From Chitinophagales bacterium 33-2 (GTDB lineage Bacteria; Bacteroidota; Bacteroidia; Chitinophagales; Chitinophagaceae), in the NCBI GenBank assembly GCA_002050435.1, contig MWYV01000035.1, positions 1 to 64,000 of the forward strand: DNA of 64,000 nt, in the 5' to 3' direction. This document shows, piece by piece, positions 16,679 through 25,811 of this stretch. Numbering within the stretch: position 1 is the first letter of the stretch; each line of letters opens with the position of its first letter. The notes beneath the pieces were generated by a model that did no database searches, was not told the origin of the DNA, and was given only the letters and a program-made list of their open reading frames with translations. Made by a program: the position numbers and the translations under genes.

Positions 16679-18037
16679 ATGTCATTAAAAAATGCTTCTG
16701 TATTAATTATTGATGATGATGTTGATGTGCTCACAGCAGTACGTTTACTGTTGAAACAGGACGTTAAAGAAGTAGTGACAGAGAAGAACCCTGAAAATCT
16801 CAGATCACTTCTCAATAAACATTCTTTTGATGTGATCCTGCTGGATATGAATTTCAATAGTTCGATCAATACGGGGAATGAAGGATTTTACTGGTTAAAT
16901 AAAATTAGAAATGATTTTCGATCTGATGCTTCAGTAATTATGATCACGGCCTACGGAGATATTGATCTAGCCATCCGGTCCCTTAAAGAAGGCGCATTTG
17001 ATTTTGTAGTAAAACCGTGGATGAATGAAAAACTCTTGCATGTTATCAGTGAAGCCTGTGCGAAAAAGTTCAATAGATCTTCAGGCATTAAAAATGGTTT
17101 GCCTAATACCATTATCAGTAATGAACTATTGGGGGAATCTGAAATCATGCAGGAGATATTTTTTAAATTACAAAAAGTAGCTCCTACAGATGCCAACATT
17201 CTTATCCTTGGCGAAAATGGAACCGGGAAGGACCTGATAGCAAGGGCTATACACCAGCATTCCCTACGTTCAAATAGTCCATACATAAAAGTTGATGTAG
17301 GAGCATTGACAGAATCCTTATTTGAATCGGAGCTTTTCGGACATAAAAAAGGAGCATTTACGGATGCCCGTGAAGATAGGGAAGGAAGATTTGAATCTGC
17401 GAATGAAGGAACACTTTTCCTGGATGAAATTGGTAATATATCACTGTACCAACAGGCTAAATTACTCACAGTGCTGCAAAACCGGCAGGTAACAAAACTT
17501 GGAACCAATACACCGTTTCCCATTGATATTAGGCTGATCTGCGCAACTAATCTGCCAATGACTGAACTGGGTAATGAAAACAGGTTCAGGAAAGATTTGA
17601 TATACAGGATCAATACAGTAGAGATCATGGTTCCGCCATTAAGAAAAAGAGGCGGCGATATCATTTTGCTGGCTAAACATTTTAGCCGGGTCTATAGCAA
17701 TAAATATCTGAAACCCGACCTTCTAATCCAGGAAGAGGCTATTACAAAACTGGTGAATTACCGCTACCCCGGAAATGTAAGAGAACTTCAGTATGCAATT
17801 GAAAGAGCCGTGATCATGTGCGACAACAATGTGATTGATTCAAAGGATATAATTTTCTCGCCTCTGGAATCGTTAGCAGTGGAAGAACAGGAAACACATA
17901 CCAATTTAAATGCAGTTGAAAAAAATACAATTTTACGGGTTATTGAAAAACACAATGGAAATATCTCCAAAGCGGCAAAAGAACTCGGCATCACAAGAAC
18001 CGCTTTATACAGGCGATTAAATAAATACGATATTTAG
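16679..18037 (+). CDS. Sigma-54-type response regulator (REC-AAA+-Fis HTH)
   Basis: 452 residues from ATG 16679; a TTG seven codons earlier is less likely. Receiver domain ~7-120 with phospho-acceptor Asp56 (VILLDMNF) and Lys112. The AAA+ domain ~145-385 has Walker A GENGTGKD (178-185) and Walker B LFLDEIGN. The sigma-54 contact loop reads GAFTDA (225-230) in place of the usual GAFTGA. The Fis-type helix-turn-helix ends the protein (GNISKAAKELGITRTALYRR). Divergent from the efflux operon and followed 45 bp later by a histidine kinase, so it probably controls the efflux genes through the 16548-16574 site. Confidence 0.92.
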   Translation: MSLKNASVLIIDDDVDVLTAVRLLLKQDVKEVVTEKNPENLRSLLNKHSFDVILLDMNFNSSINTGNEGFYWLNKIRNDFRSDASVIMITAYGDIDLAIRSLKEGAFDFVVKPWMNEKLLHVISEACAKKFNRSSGIKNGLPNTIISNELLGESEIMQEIFFKLQKVAPTDANILILGENGTGKDLIARAIHQHSLRSNSPYIKVDVGALTESLFESELFGHKKGAFTDAREDREGRFESANEGTLFLDEIGNISLYQQAKLLTVLQNRQVTKLGTNTPFPIDIRLICATNLPMTELGNENRFRKDLIYRINTVEIMVPPLRKRGGDIILLAKHFSRVYSNKYLKPDLLIQEEAITKLVNYRYPGNVRELQYAIERAVIMCDNNVIDSKDIIFSPLESLAVEEQETHTNLNAVEKNTILRVIEKHNGNISKAAKELGITRTALYRRLNKYDI

Positions 18038-18082
18038 CATTCATTTTTATCCTTTTTCGTAATTTCTTCCGCCCACAAATAA

Positions 18083-19429
18083 ATGAATATTAATAATTTT
18101 GAATGGCGCATATTAATCAGGGTACTTCTTTTGTTCCTTACCCTTTGTATAGCTGCATACCTACTCGTCACACAGCTTTTTATTTATTTCTTTCTGACTG
18201 TGCCACTGGTCATGTACCAGGTGATTGATTTTATCCGTTTTCAGAAAAATACCCATAATGAATTGAACCAATTTGTAGAGGCAGTCCATTACAGGGATTT
18301 CTCAAGATATTTTAATGTAAAACAGGCTCCTGCTGAATTACAATCATTACGAAAGGGGTTCAATGAAATCAATACAACTTTCAAGATTATTTCAAAAGAA
18401 AAGGAAACGCAATATCAGTATTTACAGAAAATACTTGAAATGGTGGATACTGGAATTCTCTCGTTCCACGTTGAAACAGGTGAAGTGATCTGGATGAATG
18501 AATCACTGAAAAAAATGTTGCAGCTGCCCTATCTTAAAACCATCAATTCACTTTCCAGGAGAGATGAAAGCCTTTTCAATGAAATCATTGCACTTCAGTC
18601 GGGTGACAATAAAATTGCGACTGCCCATCTTGAAAAAGGTTCATTCAAGGTTTTATTGTCTGCAACCGCTTTTCAAACAGAAGGAAAAATTTATAAGCTT
18701 GTTGCTTTTCAGAATGTAAACGAAGCATTTGACGAAACAGAGTCGAAAGCCTGGCAGAAACTACTAAGTGTGATGACGCATGAGATCATGAATTCCATTG
18801 CACCCATTTCTTCACTAGCCGAAACGATGAAAAACCGGTTGCAGGCAACAGGTTCAAAAAATATTGAAGGAGATAATTTATTGGAAGATTTTGAAATTGG
18901 TATTGATACCATAAAAAGAAGAAGTGAAGGATTATTGAAATTTGCAGAAACCTACAGGAATCTCAATAAGATCAACACGCTTAGTGTAAATAAAATCTTC
19001 ATTTCCGAACTTTTTGCCAACATCCACCAGCTCATGCAACCTACATTTGAACAAAAGGGTATTGATCTTGAAATAATTTTGAAAGACCCTGGCTTATTTC
19101 TCAATGCGGATATTAATTTGCTTGAACAGGTTTTGATCAACCTTGTTGTAAATGCAATAGAAGCCGTGAAAGATTCCAGTGATCCAAGGATCATTCTTTC
19201 AGCTGAAAAAACTTCCAATGCCAAAACAATTATTAAAGTAGCAGATAACGGCCATGGAATGTCTGAAGAAATTCTGAACAAAATATTCATTCCATTCTTT
19301 TCAACTAAAAAGCAGGGAAGTGGAATAGGGTTGTCTCTTTGCAAGCAAATTGTAATGCTGCATAAGGGAAGTCTTCTAGTACAGTCCGTTGAAGGAAAAG
19401 GAACTGTATTCTCAATGAAGTTTGGATAA
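18083..19429 (+). CDS. Membrane sensor histidine kinase
   Basis: 448 residues. Two adjacent hydrophobic segments at ~12-30 and ~32-48 (VLLLFLTLCIAAYLLVTQLF, IYFFLTVPLVMYQVI) with almost no periplasmic loop, so sensing is likely within the membrane or cytoplasm. A PAS-like region spans ~110-210. The H-box is MTHEIMNSIAPISSL. ATPase boxes: N (LINLVVNAIEAV), G1 (VADNGHGM), F (FIPFFSTKKQGSGIGLSL). Presumed partner of the upstream response regulator; together they form a two-component system beside the efflux operon. Confidence 0.92.
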   Translation: MNINNFEWRILIRVLLLFLTLCIAAYLLVTQLFIYFFLTVPLVMYQVIDFIRFQKNTHNELNQFVEAVHYRDFSRYFNVKQAPAELQSLRKGFNEINTTFKIISKEKETQYQYLQKILEMVDTGILSFHVETGEVIWMNESLKKMLQLPYLKTINSLSRRDESLFNEIIALQSGDNKIATAHLEKGSFKVLLSATAFQTEGKIYKLVAFQNVNEAFDETESKAWQKLLSVMTHEIMNSIAPISSLAETMKNRLQATGSKNIEGDNLLEDFEIGIDTIKRRSEGLLKFAETYRNLNKINTLSVNKIFISELFANIHQLMQPTFEQKGIDLEIILKDPGLFLNADINLLEQVLINLVVNAIEAVKDSSDPRIILSAEKTSNAKTIIKVADNGHGMSEEILNKIFIPFFSTKKQGSGIGLSLCKQIVMLHKGSLLVQSVEGKGTVFSMKFG

Positions 19430-19486
19430 AATGCGTGGATTGGTTCAGTATATGGTATAATAATTTCAATCATTATTAAAACCATT

Positions 19487-20353
19487 ATGCAGAAAGGAGA
19501 AGAACCAAAAAAACAGAGAAAGGCTCAGTCGCAGCGTATGCCCGGGCTGGAGATAAAAATGAAACCCAGACCCATTTCCCTTAACCCCCAACCCTCAAAA
19601 AAACTTGGCGGCAAAGTAGCCCTCATTACCGGCGGGGACAGCGGAATTGGGAGAGCAGTGGCCCTGCTGTTTGCTTCTGAAGGCGCTAACATTGCCATTT
19701 CTTATCTTCCTTCAGAAGCAAAAGATGCACGCAAAGTACAGGAGCTGGTGGAAAGAGAATTTAATATGGAATGCCTGCTGCTTCCTGGAGATATCCGCAA
19801 ACTCCGACAATGCGAAAAAATCGTCAACACAACCATCAAAAAACTGGGAAAAATTGATATCCTGGTAAATAATGCAGCAACACAAACAGAAAAAAAATCA
19901 CTGACCGAAATTCCTGATGCACAACTGGTGGCAACTTTTGAAACAAATATTCTTTCAATGTTCAGAATCACAAAATCTGCTCTTGCGCACATGAAAAAAG
20001 GCAGTTGCATTATTAATACTACATCCGTTACCGCTTACAGGGGCAGCCCTTCACTTATTGATTATTCCGCTACAAAGGGCGCTATTGTAACCTTCACAAG
20101 GAGCCTTGCTCACAGTCTGATTTCTAAAAACATCAGGGTAAATGGTGTTGCACCCGGACCTATATGGACCCCATTGATCGTAGGCAGTTTTAAAGGAAAA
20201 AAAGTAGCTGAATTTGGCTCTGATGTACCTATGGGCCGTGCTGGTGAACCAGCTGAAGTAGCACCCTGCTTCCTGTTCCTGGCGAGCCAGGACAGTGCAT
20301 ACATGACAGGACAGATCTTACACCCAAATGGTGGTGAGATTGTAAATGGATAA
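19487..20353 (+). CDS. Short-chain dehydrogenase/reductase
   Basis: 288 residues. A 35-residue basic N-terminal extension precedes the Rossmann fold. Coenzyme motif TGGDSGIGRA (~49-58), NNAA motif (~129-132), catalytic Ser in NTTSVTAYRG, catalytic Tyr-x3-Lys in YSATKGA and the PGPIWTPL segment are present. This subfamily, with the N-terminal extension, is often annotated as a general-stress oxidoreductase (YhdF/YghA-like). Substrate unknown. Stands alone, just upstream of the TPP riboswitch. Confidence 0.9.
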   Translation: MQKGEEPKKQRKAQSQRMPGLEIKMKPRPISLNPQPSKKLGGKVALITGGDSGIGRAVALLFASEGANIAISYLPSEAKDARKVQELVEREFNMECLLLPGDIRKLRQCEKIVNTTIKKLGKIDILVNNAATQTEKKSLTEIPDAQLVATFETNILSMFRITKSALAHMKKGSCIINTTSVTAYRGSPSLIDYSATKGAIVTFTRSLAHSLISKNIRVNGVAPGPIWTPLIVGSFKGKKVAEFGSDVPMGRAGEPAEVAPCFLFLASQDSAYMTGQILHPNGGEIVNG

Positions 20354-20388
20354 TGGCATGGTTTTTACCCTATTATTCGCAGTTCTTA

Positions 20389-20474
20389 TCTCTTCACGGG
20401 GTGCCAGTTTTTTAACTGGCTGAGAACATACTCATAGAACCTGATCCGGGTAATGCCGGCGAAGGAAGAAGAGA
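20389..20474 (+). ncRNA. TPP riboswitch (THI element), no thiamine gene downstream
   Basis: The aptamer is nearly consensus: ACGGGGTGCC, GGCTGAGA, GAACCTGATCCGGGTAATGC and CGGCGAAGGAAG in order. The P1 stem is formed by TCTCTTC and GAAGAAGA. It is followed within 10 nt by a hairpin and T-run (20482-20508), and AGAACCT (20436-20442) can pair with AGGTTCT (20480-20486) as an alternative fold. This is the usual design for thiamine genes, but the next gene on this strand (20600) is a trypsin-like peptidase. Confidence 0.93.
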
Positions 20475-20481
20475 AAAAAAG

Positions 20482-20510
20482 GTTCTGGCTCAGGTCAGGA
20501 CTTTTTTTGT
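20482..20510 (+). terminator. Riboswitch expression-platform terminator
   Basis: GTTCTG (20482-20487) and CAGGAC (20496-20501) form a 6-bp stem with an 8-nt loop, followed by seven T. The 5' arm can alternatively pair with the aptamer sequence AGAACCT, giving a ligand-dependent switch. Confidence 0.75.
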
Positions 20511-20599
20511 TTTAGTACATAGTCCCTTTCATCAGCTGCCTGGGCAGTAATGAACCGTCTACCATATTTTACCTATTTTGGATAAGTCAAAAACAAGCA

Positions 20600-21484
20600 A
20601 TGTTCAGGAAAGCAATTGAAAAAGTAGGAAATTTTACACGCCCCATTCATTTTATTTCAAACATCTACGGTGAAAAAACGGTAATGCCGGGTGCCGCAAC
20701 ATTGTTTTTTGTTAATGATGAAGGATATGCCATTACCTGCAAACATGTTACAACCATCATCAAACAGGCAACAGGCATTCACCATAATTACACACAGTTT
20801 CAGCAGGAAAGAAACCTGCTTCAGAAATCATCATCCTACAATAAAAAAATAAAAGATCTCAAAACGAGGTATGGCTTCGACAAAAACGAAAACACCTGCC
20901 AGCTGCTGTACCAGTTTGTAGATTGTGTCGATCTTCAGTCTGTCGACATCCTCGAACATCCCGTGTACGATCTTGCTATTTTAAAAATGAAAGATTTTAC
21001 AAAATCGTTTTACAAAGGACATGCAGTATTTGCAAAAAATACAACTGATGTGCAGCCCGGATTTTTCCTCTGCAGACTGGGTTATCCTTTTCCTGAATTC
21101 ACCAACTTTACCTATGATGAAAAATCAGAAAACATCAGTTTTACTGGTGCTGCTGTGCGCACTGTAAGGTTTCCGATTGAAGGGATGATGACCAGACATT
21201 TCGGCGATGCGGAAGGAAATATTTTTGGAATAGAAATGAGCACTCCCGGATTAAAGGGACAAAGTGGCGGACCCTTATTTGATGCAGAGGGCATCATTTA
21301 TGGAATGCAAAGTATGACACACCATCTGCATCTTGGATTTGATATGAACAACCATGAAATCTATTCGGAAGGAAGACGCATCAAGGTAAACAACCAACCT
21401 CTCCTGCATGTTGGACACTGCGTTCATGTTGATATTATAAAACTTTTTTTAAAAGAAAATCATGTTGCTTTCGAGGAAGCCTAA
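20600..21484 (+). CDS. Trypsin-like serine peptidase domain protein, cytoplasmic
   Basis: 294 residues with the chymotrypsin-fold triad: His in ITCKHVTTI (~residue 49), Asp in HPVYDLAILKM (~131) and Ser in LKGQSGGPLFDAEG (~227), all in standard context. No signal peptide, membrane helix or PDZ domain is visible, unlike periplasmic DegP proteins. About 50 residues of charged helix lie between His and Asp (QFQQERNLLQKSSSYNKKIK). It lies 90 bp after the TPP riboswitch terminator, although no link to thiamine is known for this family. Confidence 0.85.
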   Translation: MFRKAIEKVGNFTRPIHFISNIYGEKTVMPGAATLFFVNDEGYAITCKHVTTIIKQATGIHHNYTQFQQERNLLQKSSSYNKKIKDLKTRYGFDKNENTCQLLYQFVDCVDLQSVDILEHPVYDLAILKMKDFTKSFYKGHAVFAKNTTDVQPGFFLCRLGYPFPEFTNFTYDEKSENISFTGAAVRTVRFPIEGMMTRHFGDAEGNIFGIEMSTPGLKGQSGGPLFDAEGIIYGMQSMTHHLHLGFDMNNHEIYSEGRRIKVNNQPLLHVGHCVHVDIIKLFLKENHVAFEEA

Positions 21485-21546
21485 TAAAGCAATTTATGAT
21501 TCGAATACTCCTCTAACTTCTTAAATAATTTCGATTCTAAAACTGC

Positions 21547-24387
21547 TCATTCAAGGTAGCTTGCCAGATTCTTTACTATTTTCTCCAGATCAATTCCTTT
21601 TCCCAATACAGGTGCAAAAAGATCACCCTCTGATTTCAGCCTTTCAAAAATATTATGAGCATTATAGGTTGTTTGGGTAAGTCCCTTTTTTACTTCACTC
21701 CAGTGTAGTGGCGTTGAAACCGGAACACCGGGCTTTGGACGTAAACAATAAGGTGCTGCTGCTGTTTGTATTTCCCGGTTCTGCAAAAAATCCAGGTAGA
21801 TCAACCCTTTTCTTTTTGCAGGATTTCTAACTACGCTGGTGGTATCAGGAAGCTGTGTATGCACTACATTCACCAGCAGTTCCGCGAGTTGCCTGCTTTG
21901 ATCATAACTGTATTTGCCTCCTAATGGAATATAGATATGAATGCCGGTTGAACCGGAGGTTTTTACGCAACTCTCCGCACCTCCTGCATCCAGCAAGTCC
22001 TTTACCACAAGAGCTGTTGCTATCACCTGCTCAAAACTGTTTCCTTTATCCGGATCAAGATCGATCAGGCACCAATCGGGGTTTTTCCATGATGCCGAAC
22101 GTGAATGCCAGGGGTTCATTTCAATACAACCCAGGTTAGCCATATAAATCAGGCTCGCCTCACCTGAACAAACCATGTAACTTACTTCCTTGTTTGTTGA
22201 TTCACTAAAATCAACATGCTGCTGGATCCATTCAGGCACTTTGCCTTTTGTATCTTTTTGATAAAAATTGGCAGCGTCAATTCCATTAGGATGGCGGTTG
22301 AGTGAAAGTGGCCTGTCTAAAAGATAGGGAAGCATATAAGGAGCCATCTCCAGGTAATAATTGATCATGTTACCCTTGCTGAATTTTTCCTTTTTCCAAT
22401 AAAGCTTATTGAGATTGGTTAGTTTGAGTTCATGACCCTGCAAAATGATTTCCTGGTGGTCTGATATTTTCAGGTCGAGCTCAATGCCTGAAACAGCTAT
22501 AGGATGATGCATTGCTTTGCCAGTACCTTTCTTTGAACCCGCAGCAAGAAGTTCAGGCTTAGCCGGGGCAGGTTTTGATGATTTTTTAGCCGCCGATTTT
22601 TTGGCTGCAGTTTTTTTAACTGTAGCCTTTTTTTCAGCAACTTTCATTGCACCTGTTTTTGCATTTACTGTTTTTTCCAATGCTGAAGCAATGGTTTCTG
22701 ATTTTTTTAATTTTACTTCCGTTGGTTTTTTGTCTGTTCGTAATCCCATAAATATGGGATGGCGTGCCATCCCGTTCTTTGTCCATTCACTGAATTTTAT
22801 TTCACACACCAGTTCCGGCTTCACCCAGGTTGCAGGCATATTTGCCTTTGGTGCCTCTTTGAACGGTGTGTTTTTTATTATCCTTGACTGCAGTTCTTTA
22901 TAAATCTTTTCCAGCTGATTATTATCAAAACCACTTCCTGTATGGCCAACATAAACAAGATCCTTTCCCTGGTACACCCCAAGCATCAGGGAGCCAAAAT
23001 TTTTCCTCGTATTACGAGGTGCTGTAAATCCTCCAATTACAACTTCCTGCCGGAGGTTGACTTTCACTTTCAGCCAATCCTTTGTTCTTGCACCTGCCTG
23101 GTAACCACTATTTGCTTTTTTTGCCATGATGCCTTCCAGTCCCTGTTTTAAAGCAGCATTGAAAAACCCGGTTCCCTTTAATTCTATATGCGCACTGTAT
23201 CTAATGACCTCATCATTTTCCGGAATGACCTGTTGAAGGATGTTTTTTCTTTTTGTTAGTGGCAAGGTTGTAAGATCGTATCCATTCAGCCACAGGATAT
23301 CAAAAATGAAATATTGTAGTGTAGCAGGCGTGTTTTGCCAGTTCTGAAGCAATTCAAAATCTGCTTTACCTGCTTCATTTACTGCAACGATTTCACCGTC
23401 AAACACCGCGTTCATTTTCAATCTTTCTAATGCCTCTTTAACTGGTTTGTAAGTGGAAGCAAATGAAATGTTATTGCGCGATAAAAGGTCTGCTTTTTGA
23501 TCCTGCAGGTAACCAAGTGCACGGTAACCATCCCACTTGATCTCAAAGATCCATTCAGGATCGTCAAATGCCTCATCTGATAGTGTGGCCATCATGGGTA
23601 TGATGTTGGAAGGAAATGCAGCTTTTTTTGCATTCCCTGGAAATCCATTTAATTCACTTGTGGTATTCCTTTTTGCAGGTATTTTTTTTGTTTTTTTCGC
23701 AGGCGTTTTTTCTTTCGCCGCGTCCTCAAGCAATTGAACAGGAGGATTTTTTCCTGTGCTTTTTTTTTCGGGGTGATTCAGAACTGTTCCGTTTTCCTTT
23801 GCAACCGCTGCTAAGGTCTTGCCGGATTTTACCGACCGGTCCTTTTTTGTTATATCATTCTTTGTAGCGTGTTCATCCGCTTTCTTCATAAATATCCACG
23901 ATCTTTCGCCTCTTGCCTTCATCAAAAAAAGTGCATAAGCACCTTTGATCTTTTCTCCGCTCAACCTTATCTTAAGGTTGCCGTCGCGCAATTGTACCAG
24001 CAACATTTTTTCTTTTTCCTTACGACTCAGGCTTTCTCCGCCTACCGGATCGTAGCTACCTTCATCCCACACAATCACTGTACCTGCACCATAATTGCCT
24101 TCAGGAATGATCCCTTCGAAATCCTTATAATCAAACGGATGATCCTCCACCATCATTGCCAGTCTTTTATCAGCAGTATTCAAAGAGGGTCCTTTTGGAA
24201 GTGCCCAACTTTTCAAAACCCCTTCCATTTCAAGCCTGAGGTCGTAATGCAGGTGTGAGGCATCATGTTTTTGAATCACAAATTTCAATGAACCCTTAGT
24301 TGCTTTTGATTTGCCTTCAGGTTCAGGTGTTTCATTAAAATGCCGCTTCTTGTTATAGTTTGAAAGGCTCATGATGCAGATCGTCAA
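21547..24387 (-). CDS. ligD: Multifunctional ATP-dependent DNA ligase LigD
   Basis: 946 residues. Three activities in order: 3'-phosphoesterase (~30-150, FVIQKHDASHLHYDLRLEME), a Lys-rich linker, ATP-dependent ligase (~265-575, adenylated Lys in FEIKWDGYRAL) with its OB domain, a second Lys/Ala-rich linker (~600-650), and a primase/polymerase domain at the C-terminus (~665-946, metal Asps in CLIDLDPDKG). Order PE-LIG-POL is common in Bacteroidota; in mycobacteria POL comes first. Works with Ku (25014-25799) in non-homologous end joining. The start at 24387 is followed by MTICIMSLSNYNKKRHF; MSLSNYNKKRHF (24372) is an equally plausible start. Confidence 0.95.
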   Translation of the reverse strand: MTICIMSLSNYNKKRHFNETPEPEGKSKATKGSLKFVIQKHDASHLHYDLRLEMEGVLKSWALPKGPSLNTADKRLAMMVEDHPFDYKDFEGIIPEGNYGAGTVIVWDEGSYDPVGGESLSRKEKEKMLLVQLRDGNLKIRLSGEKIKGAYALFLMKARGERSWIFMKKADEHATKNDITKKDRSVKSGKTLAAVAKENGTVLNHPEKKSTGKNPPVQLLEDAAKEKTPAKKTKKIPAKRNTTSELNGFPGNAKKAAFPSNIIPMMATLSDEAFDDPEWIFEIKWDGYRALGYLQDQKADLLSRNNISFASTYKPVKEALERLKMNAVFDGEIVAVNEAGKADFELLQNWQNTPATLQYFIFDILWLNGYDLTTLPLTKRKNILQQVIPENDEVIRYSAHIELKGTGFFNAALKQGLEGIMAKKANSGYQAGARTKDWLKVKVNLRQEVVIGGFTAPRNTRKNFGSLMLGVYQGKDLVYVGHTGSGFDNNQLEKIYKELQSRIIKNTPFKEAPKANMPATWVKPELVCEIKFSEWTKNGMARHPIFMGLRTDKKPTEVKLKKSETIASALEKTVNAKTGAMKVAEKKATVKKTAAKKSAAKKSSKPAPAKPELLAAGSKKGTGKAMHHPIAVSGIELDLKISDHQEIILQGHELKLTNLNKLYWKKEKFSKGNMINYYLEMAPYMLPYLLDRPLSLNRHPNGIDAANFYQKDTKGKVPEWIQQHVDFSESTNKEVSYMVCSGEASLIYMANLGCIEMNPWHSRSASWKNPDWCLIDLDPDKGNSFEQVIATALVVKDLLDAGGAESCVKTSGSTGIHIYIPLGGKYSYDQSRQLAELLVNVVHTQLPDTTSVVRNPAKRKGLIYLDFLQNREIQTAAAPYCLRPKPGVPVSTPLHWSEVKKGLTQTTYNAHNIFERLKSEGDLFAPVLGKGIDLEKIVKNLASYLE

Positions 24388-24458
24388 AAACTTATGCCAT
24401 ATATGAAAAGTGAAAAAAGCAGTGGCATGAATATCGTGACAATATCCTAAATAATTTT

Positions 24459-24653
24459 ATGGAAAGGAAACAAACAAATAACCACGCTCCTTCTGATGAC
24501 CAAAAGCCCGTGCATGAAAGAACAGGTAGTACCCTGCACAATGATTACAAAATTAAAGGTGATGAGCAGCCAGGAAAGGATGAAGCAGAAAGTTACCAGG
24601 ATTATAATGGAAATTCAGAATCGAACAATCCGGCAAAGGCTGAAGAAGAATAA
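24459..24653 (+). CDS. Small acidic hydrophilic protein of unknown function
   Basis: 64 residues, rich in Asp, Glu, Asn, Gln and Lys (MERKQTNNHAPSDDQKPVHE to NPAKAEEE), with no hydrophobic core, so probably disordered. It lies divergently from ligD. Such short hydrophilic proteins occur beside stress genes in this phylum, but no family is recognised. Coding is plausible, not proven. Confidence 0.45.
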   Translation: MERKQTNNHAPSDDQKPVHERTGSTLHNDYKIKGDEQPGKDEAESYQDYNGNSESNNPAKAEEE

Positions 24654-24980
24654 TTTTTATTTTCTGGAAATGTTCAGGATTTCTTTGCAGGAATTATCAT
24701 TGGGGTTACCAGAAAACAAATAGGCAATGATCGCATAAAGCCAAACAATAAAACAAGAGAAAAAAATCACTTCAATTCTTTAATTGTAGGTTTGATTCTT
24801 AACTGCTGACCATCCCGGAAATACAGTAAAAAAATACGGATAGTAAGGGCGCACTCATCCTTTTTGATTTGAACCAGATAGAGAAGCAATTCTTTATAAA
24901 AATCTCTTATATCCCTTTGCAAATTAAATAAAAAAGAAAGGCCTGAGGATATTCATCCAGATCACTCAACTATCAGTTGC
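24654..24980. other. Gap without a supported gene
   Basis: About 330 bases. A stretch at 24664-24800 can be read as a hydrophobic then charged peptide (DFFAGIIIGVTRKQ) but has no start codon. No RNA gene or promoter is recognised. Confidence 0.4.
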
Positions 24981-25016
24981 AAAAAAATAGCTGATCGGTG
25001 ATCAGCTATTTTTTTA
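24981..25016 (-). terminator. Terminator after ku
   Basis: AAAAAAATAGCTGATC-GGT-GATCAGCTATTTTTTT is a near-perfect palindrome with T-runs on both strands, overlapping the ku stop codon. It should work in both directions. Confidence 0.85.
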
Positions 25017-25799
25017 TGCCCTTTTCTTTGCAGTGGTATTCAGACTTTCCTTCAATACTTCCATCAGGTCTTTGACGGTAGCAGAACCTGCTTTTTTAGG
25101 TTCGGCAATATGAATATCCTTGCCGGCAGCTTTTGCCTTAATTACTTTTTTCAATGCATCTACATAAGTATCTGAAAAGGCTTCAGCCTTAAATGGTTCG
25201 GTTAACTGGTGCACCAGTTTTACAGCCAGTTGCACTTCTTTAGGAGAAAGTTTTTCTGCTTTTGCCTTTTCTACTTCAGGCGCTTCACGTACCTCTTCAT
25301 GGTAACGCATCTGGTTCAGCAACAAAACACCATCGTACACTTTCAATGCGCATATATGCATGCGGCTGCGCAACATGAACTCAGCAAGACCAATGGTTTT
25401 GGTCTCTTCAAGTGCCTTGATAAGCAAATGATAAGATTTCTCAGCCCCTTTGTCGGGAATTACATAATAGGGTTTCTCGTAGTAAATAGGGTCAATTTCT
25501 TCTTCCTTAACAAATTGAATAATGTCAATTGCTTTTGACTTTTCCGGGCTGGCTTTTGCAAAATCCTCATCGCTAACAACAACATATTTTCCCTTGACAT
25601 ATTCATATCCTTTTACAATCTCCTTGTAAGGAACTTCTTTACCCGTTTTTGAATCGATCCTGGCATAACGAATAGGTGCCATATCCTTTTTGGAAAGCAT
25701 ATCAAAATTTAGCCCACTACCCGATTCAAGCGCACTGCCCAGTTTAACCGGAATGTTTACAAGGCCAAAACTTATTGCACCAGTCCAGATAGATCGCAT
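25014..25799 (-). CDS. ku: Ku, DNA end-binding protein for end joining
   Basis: 261 residues, the usual bacterial Ku length. The start MRSIWTGAISFGLVNIPVKL is diagnostic. It continues with IRYARIDSKTGKEV, the ring region around EEEIDPIYYEKPYYV, and a Lys/Ala-rich C-terminal tail (SLNTTAKKRA). Bacterial Ku homodimers thread onto double-strand breaks and recruit LigD, encoded 0.6 kb away on the same strand. Twelve bases separate it from the upstream 25812 gene, so the two are probably co-transcribed. Confidence 0.96.
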   Translation of the reverse strand: MRSIWTGAISFGLVNIPVKLGSALESGSGLNFDMLSKKDMAPIRYARIDSKTGKEVPYKEIVKGYEYVKGKYVVVSDEDFAKASPEKSKAIDIIQFVKEEEIDPIYYEKPYYVIPDKGAEKSYHLLIKALEETKTIGLAEFMLRSRMHICALKVYDGVLLLNQMRYHEEVREAPEVEKAKAEKLSPKEVQLAVKLVHQLTEPFKAEAFSDTYVDALKKVIKAKAAGKDIHIAEPKKAGSATVKDLMEVLKESLNTTAKKRA

Positions 25800-25811
25800 A
25801 ACATAAGTTTT

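Noticed and set aside
24664-24800. Small membrane peptide DFFAGIIIGVTRKQ
   Set aside because: No start codon in frame and no ribosome-binding site.
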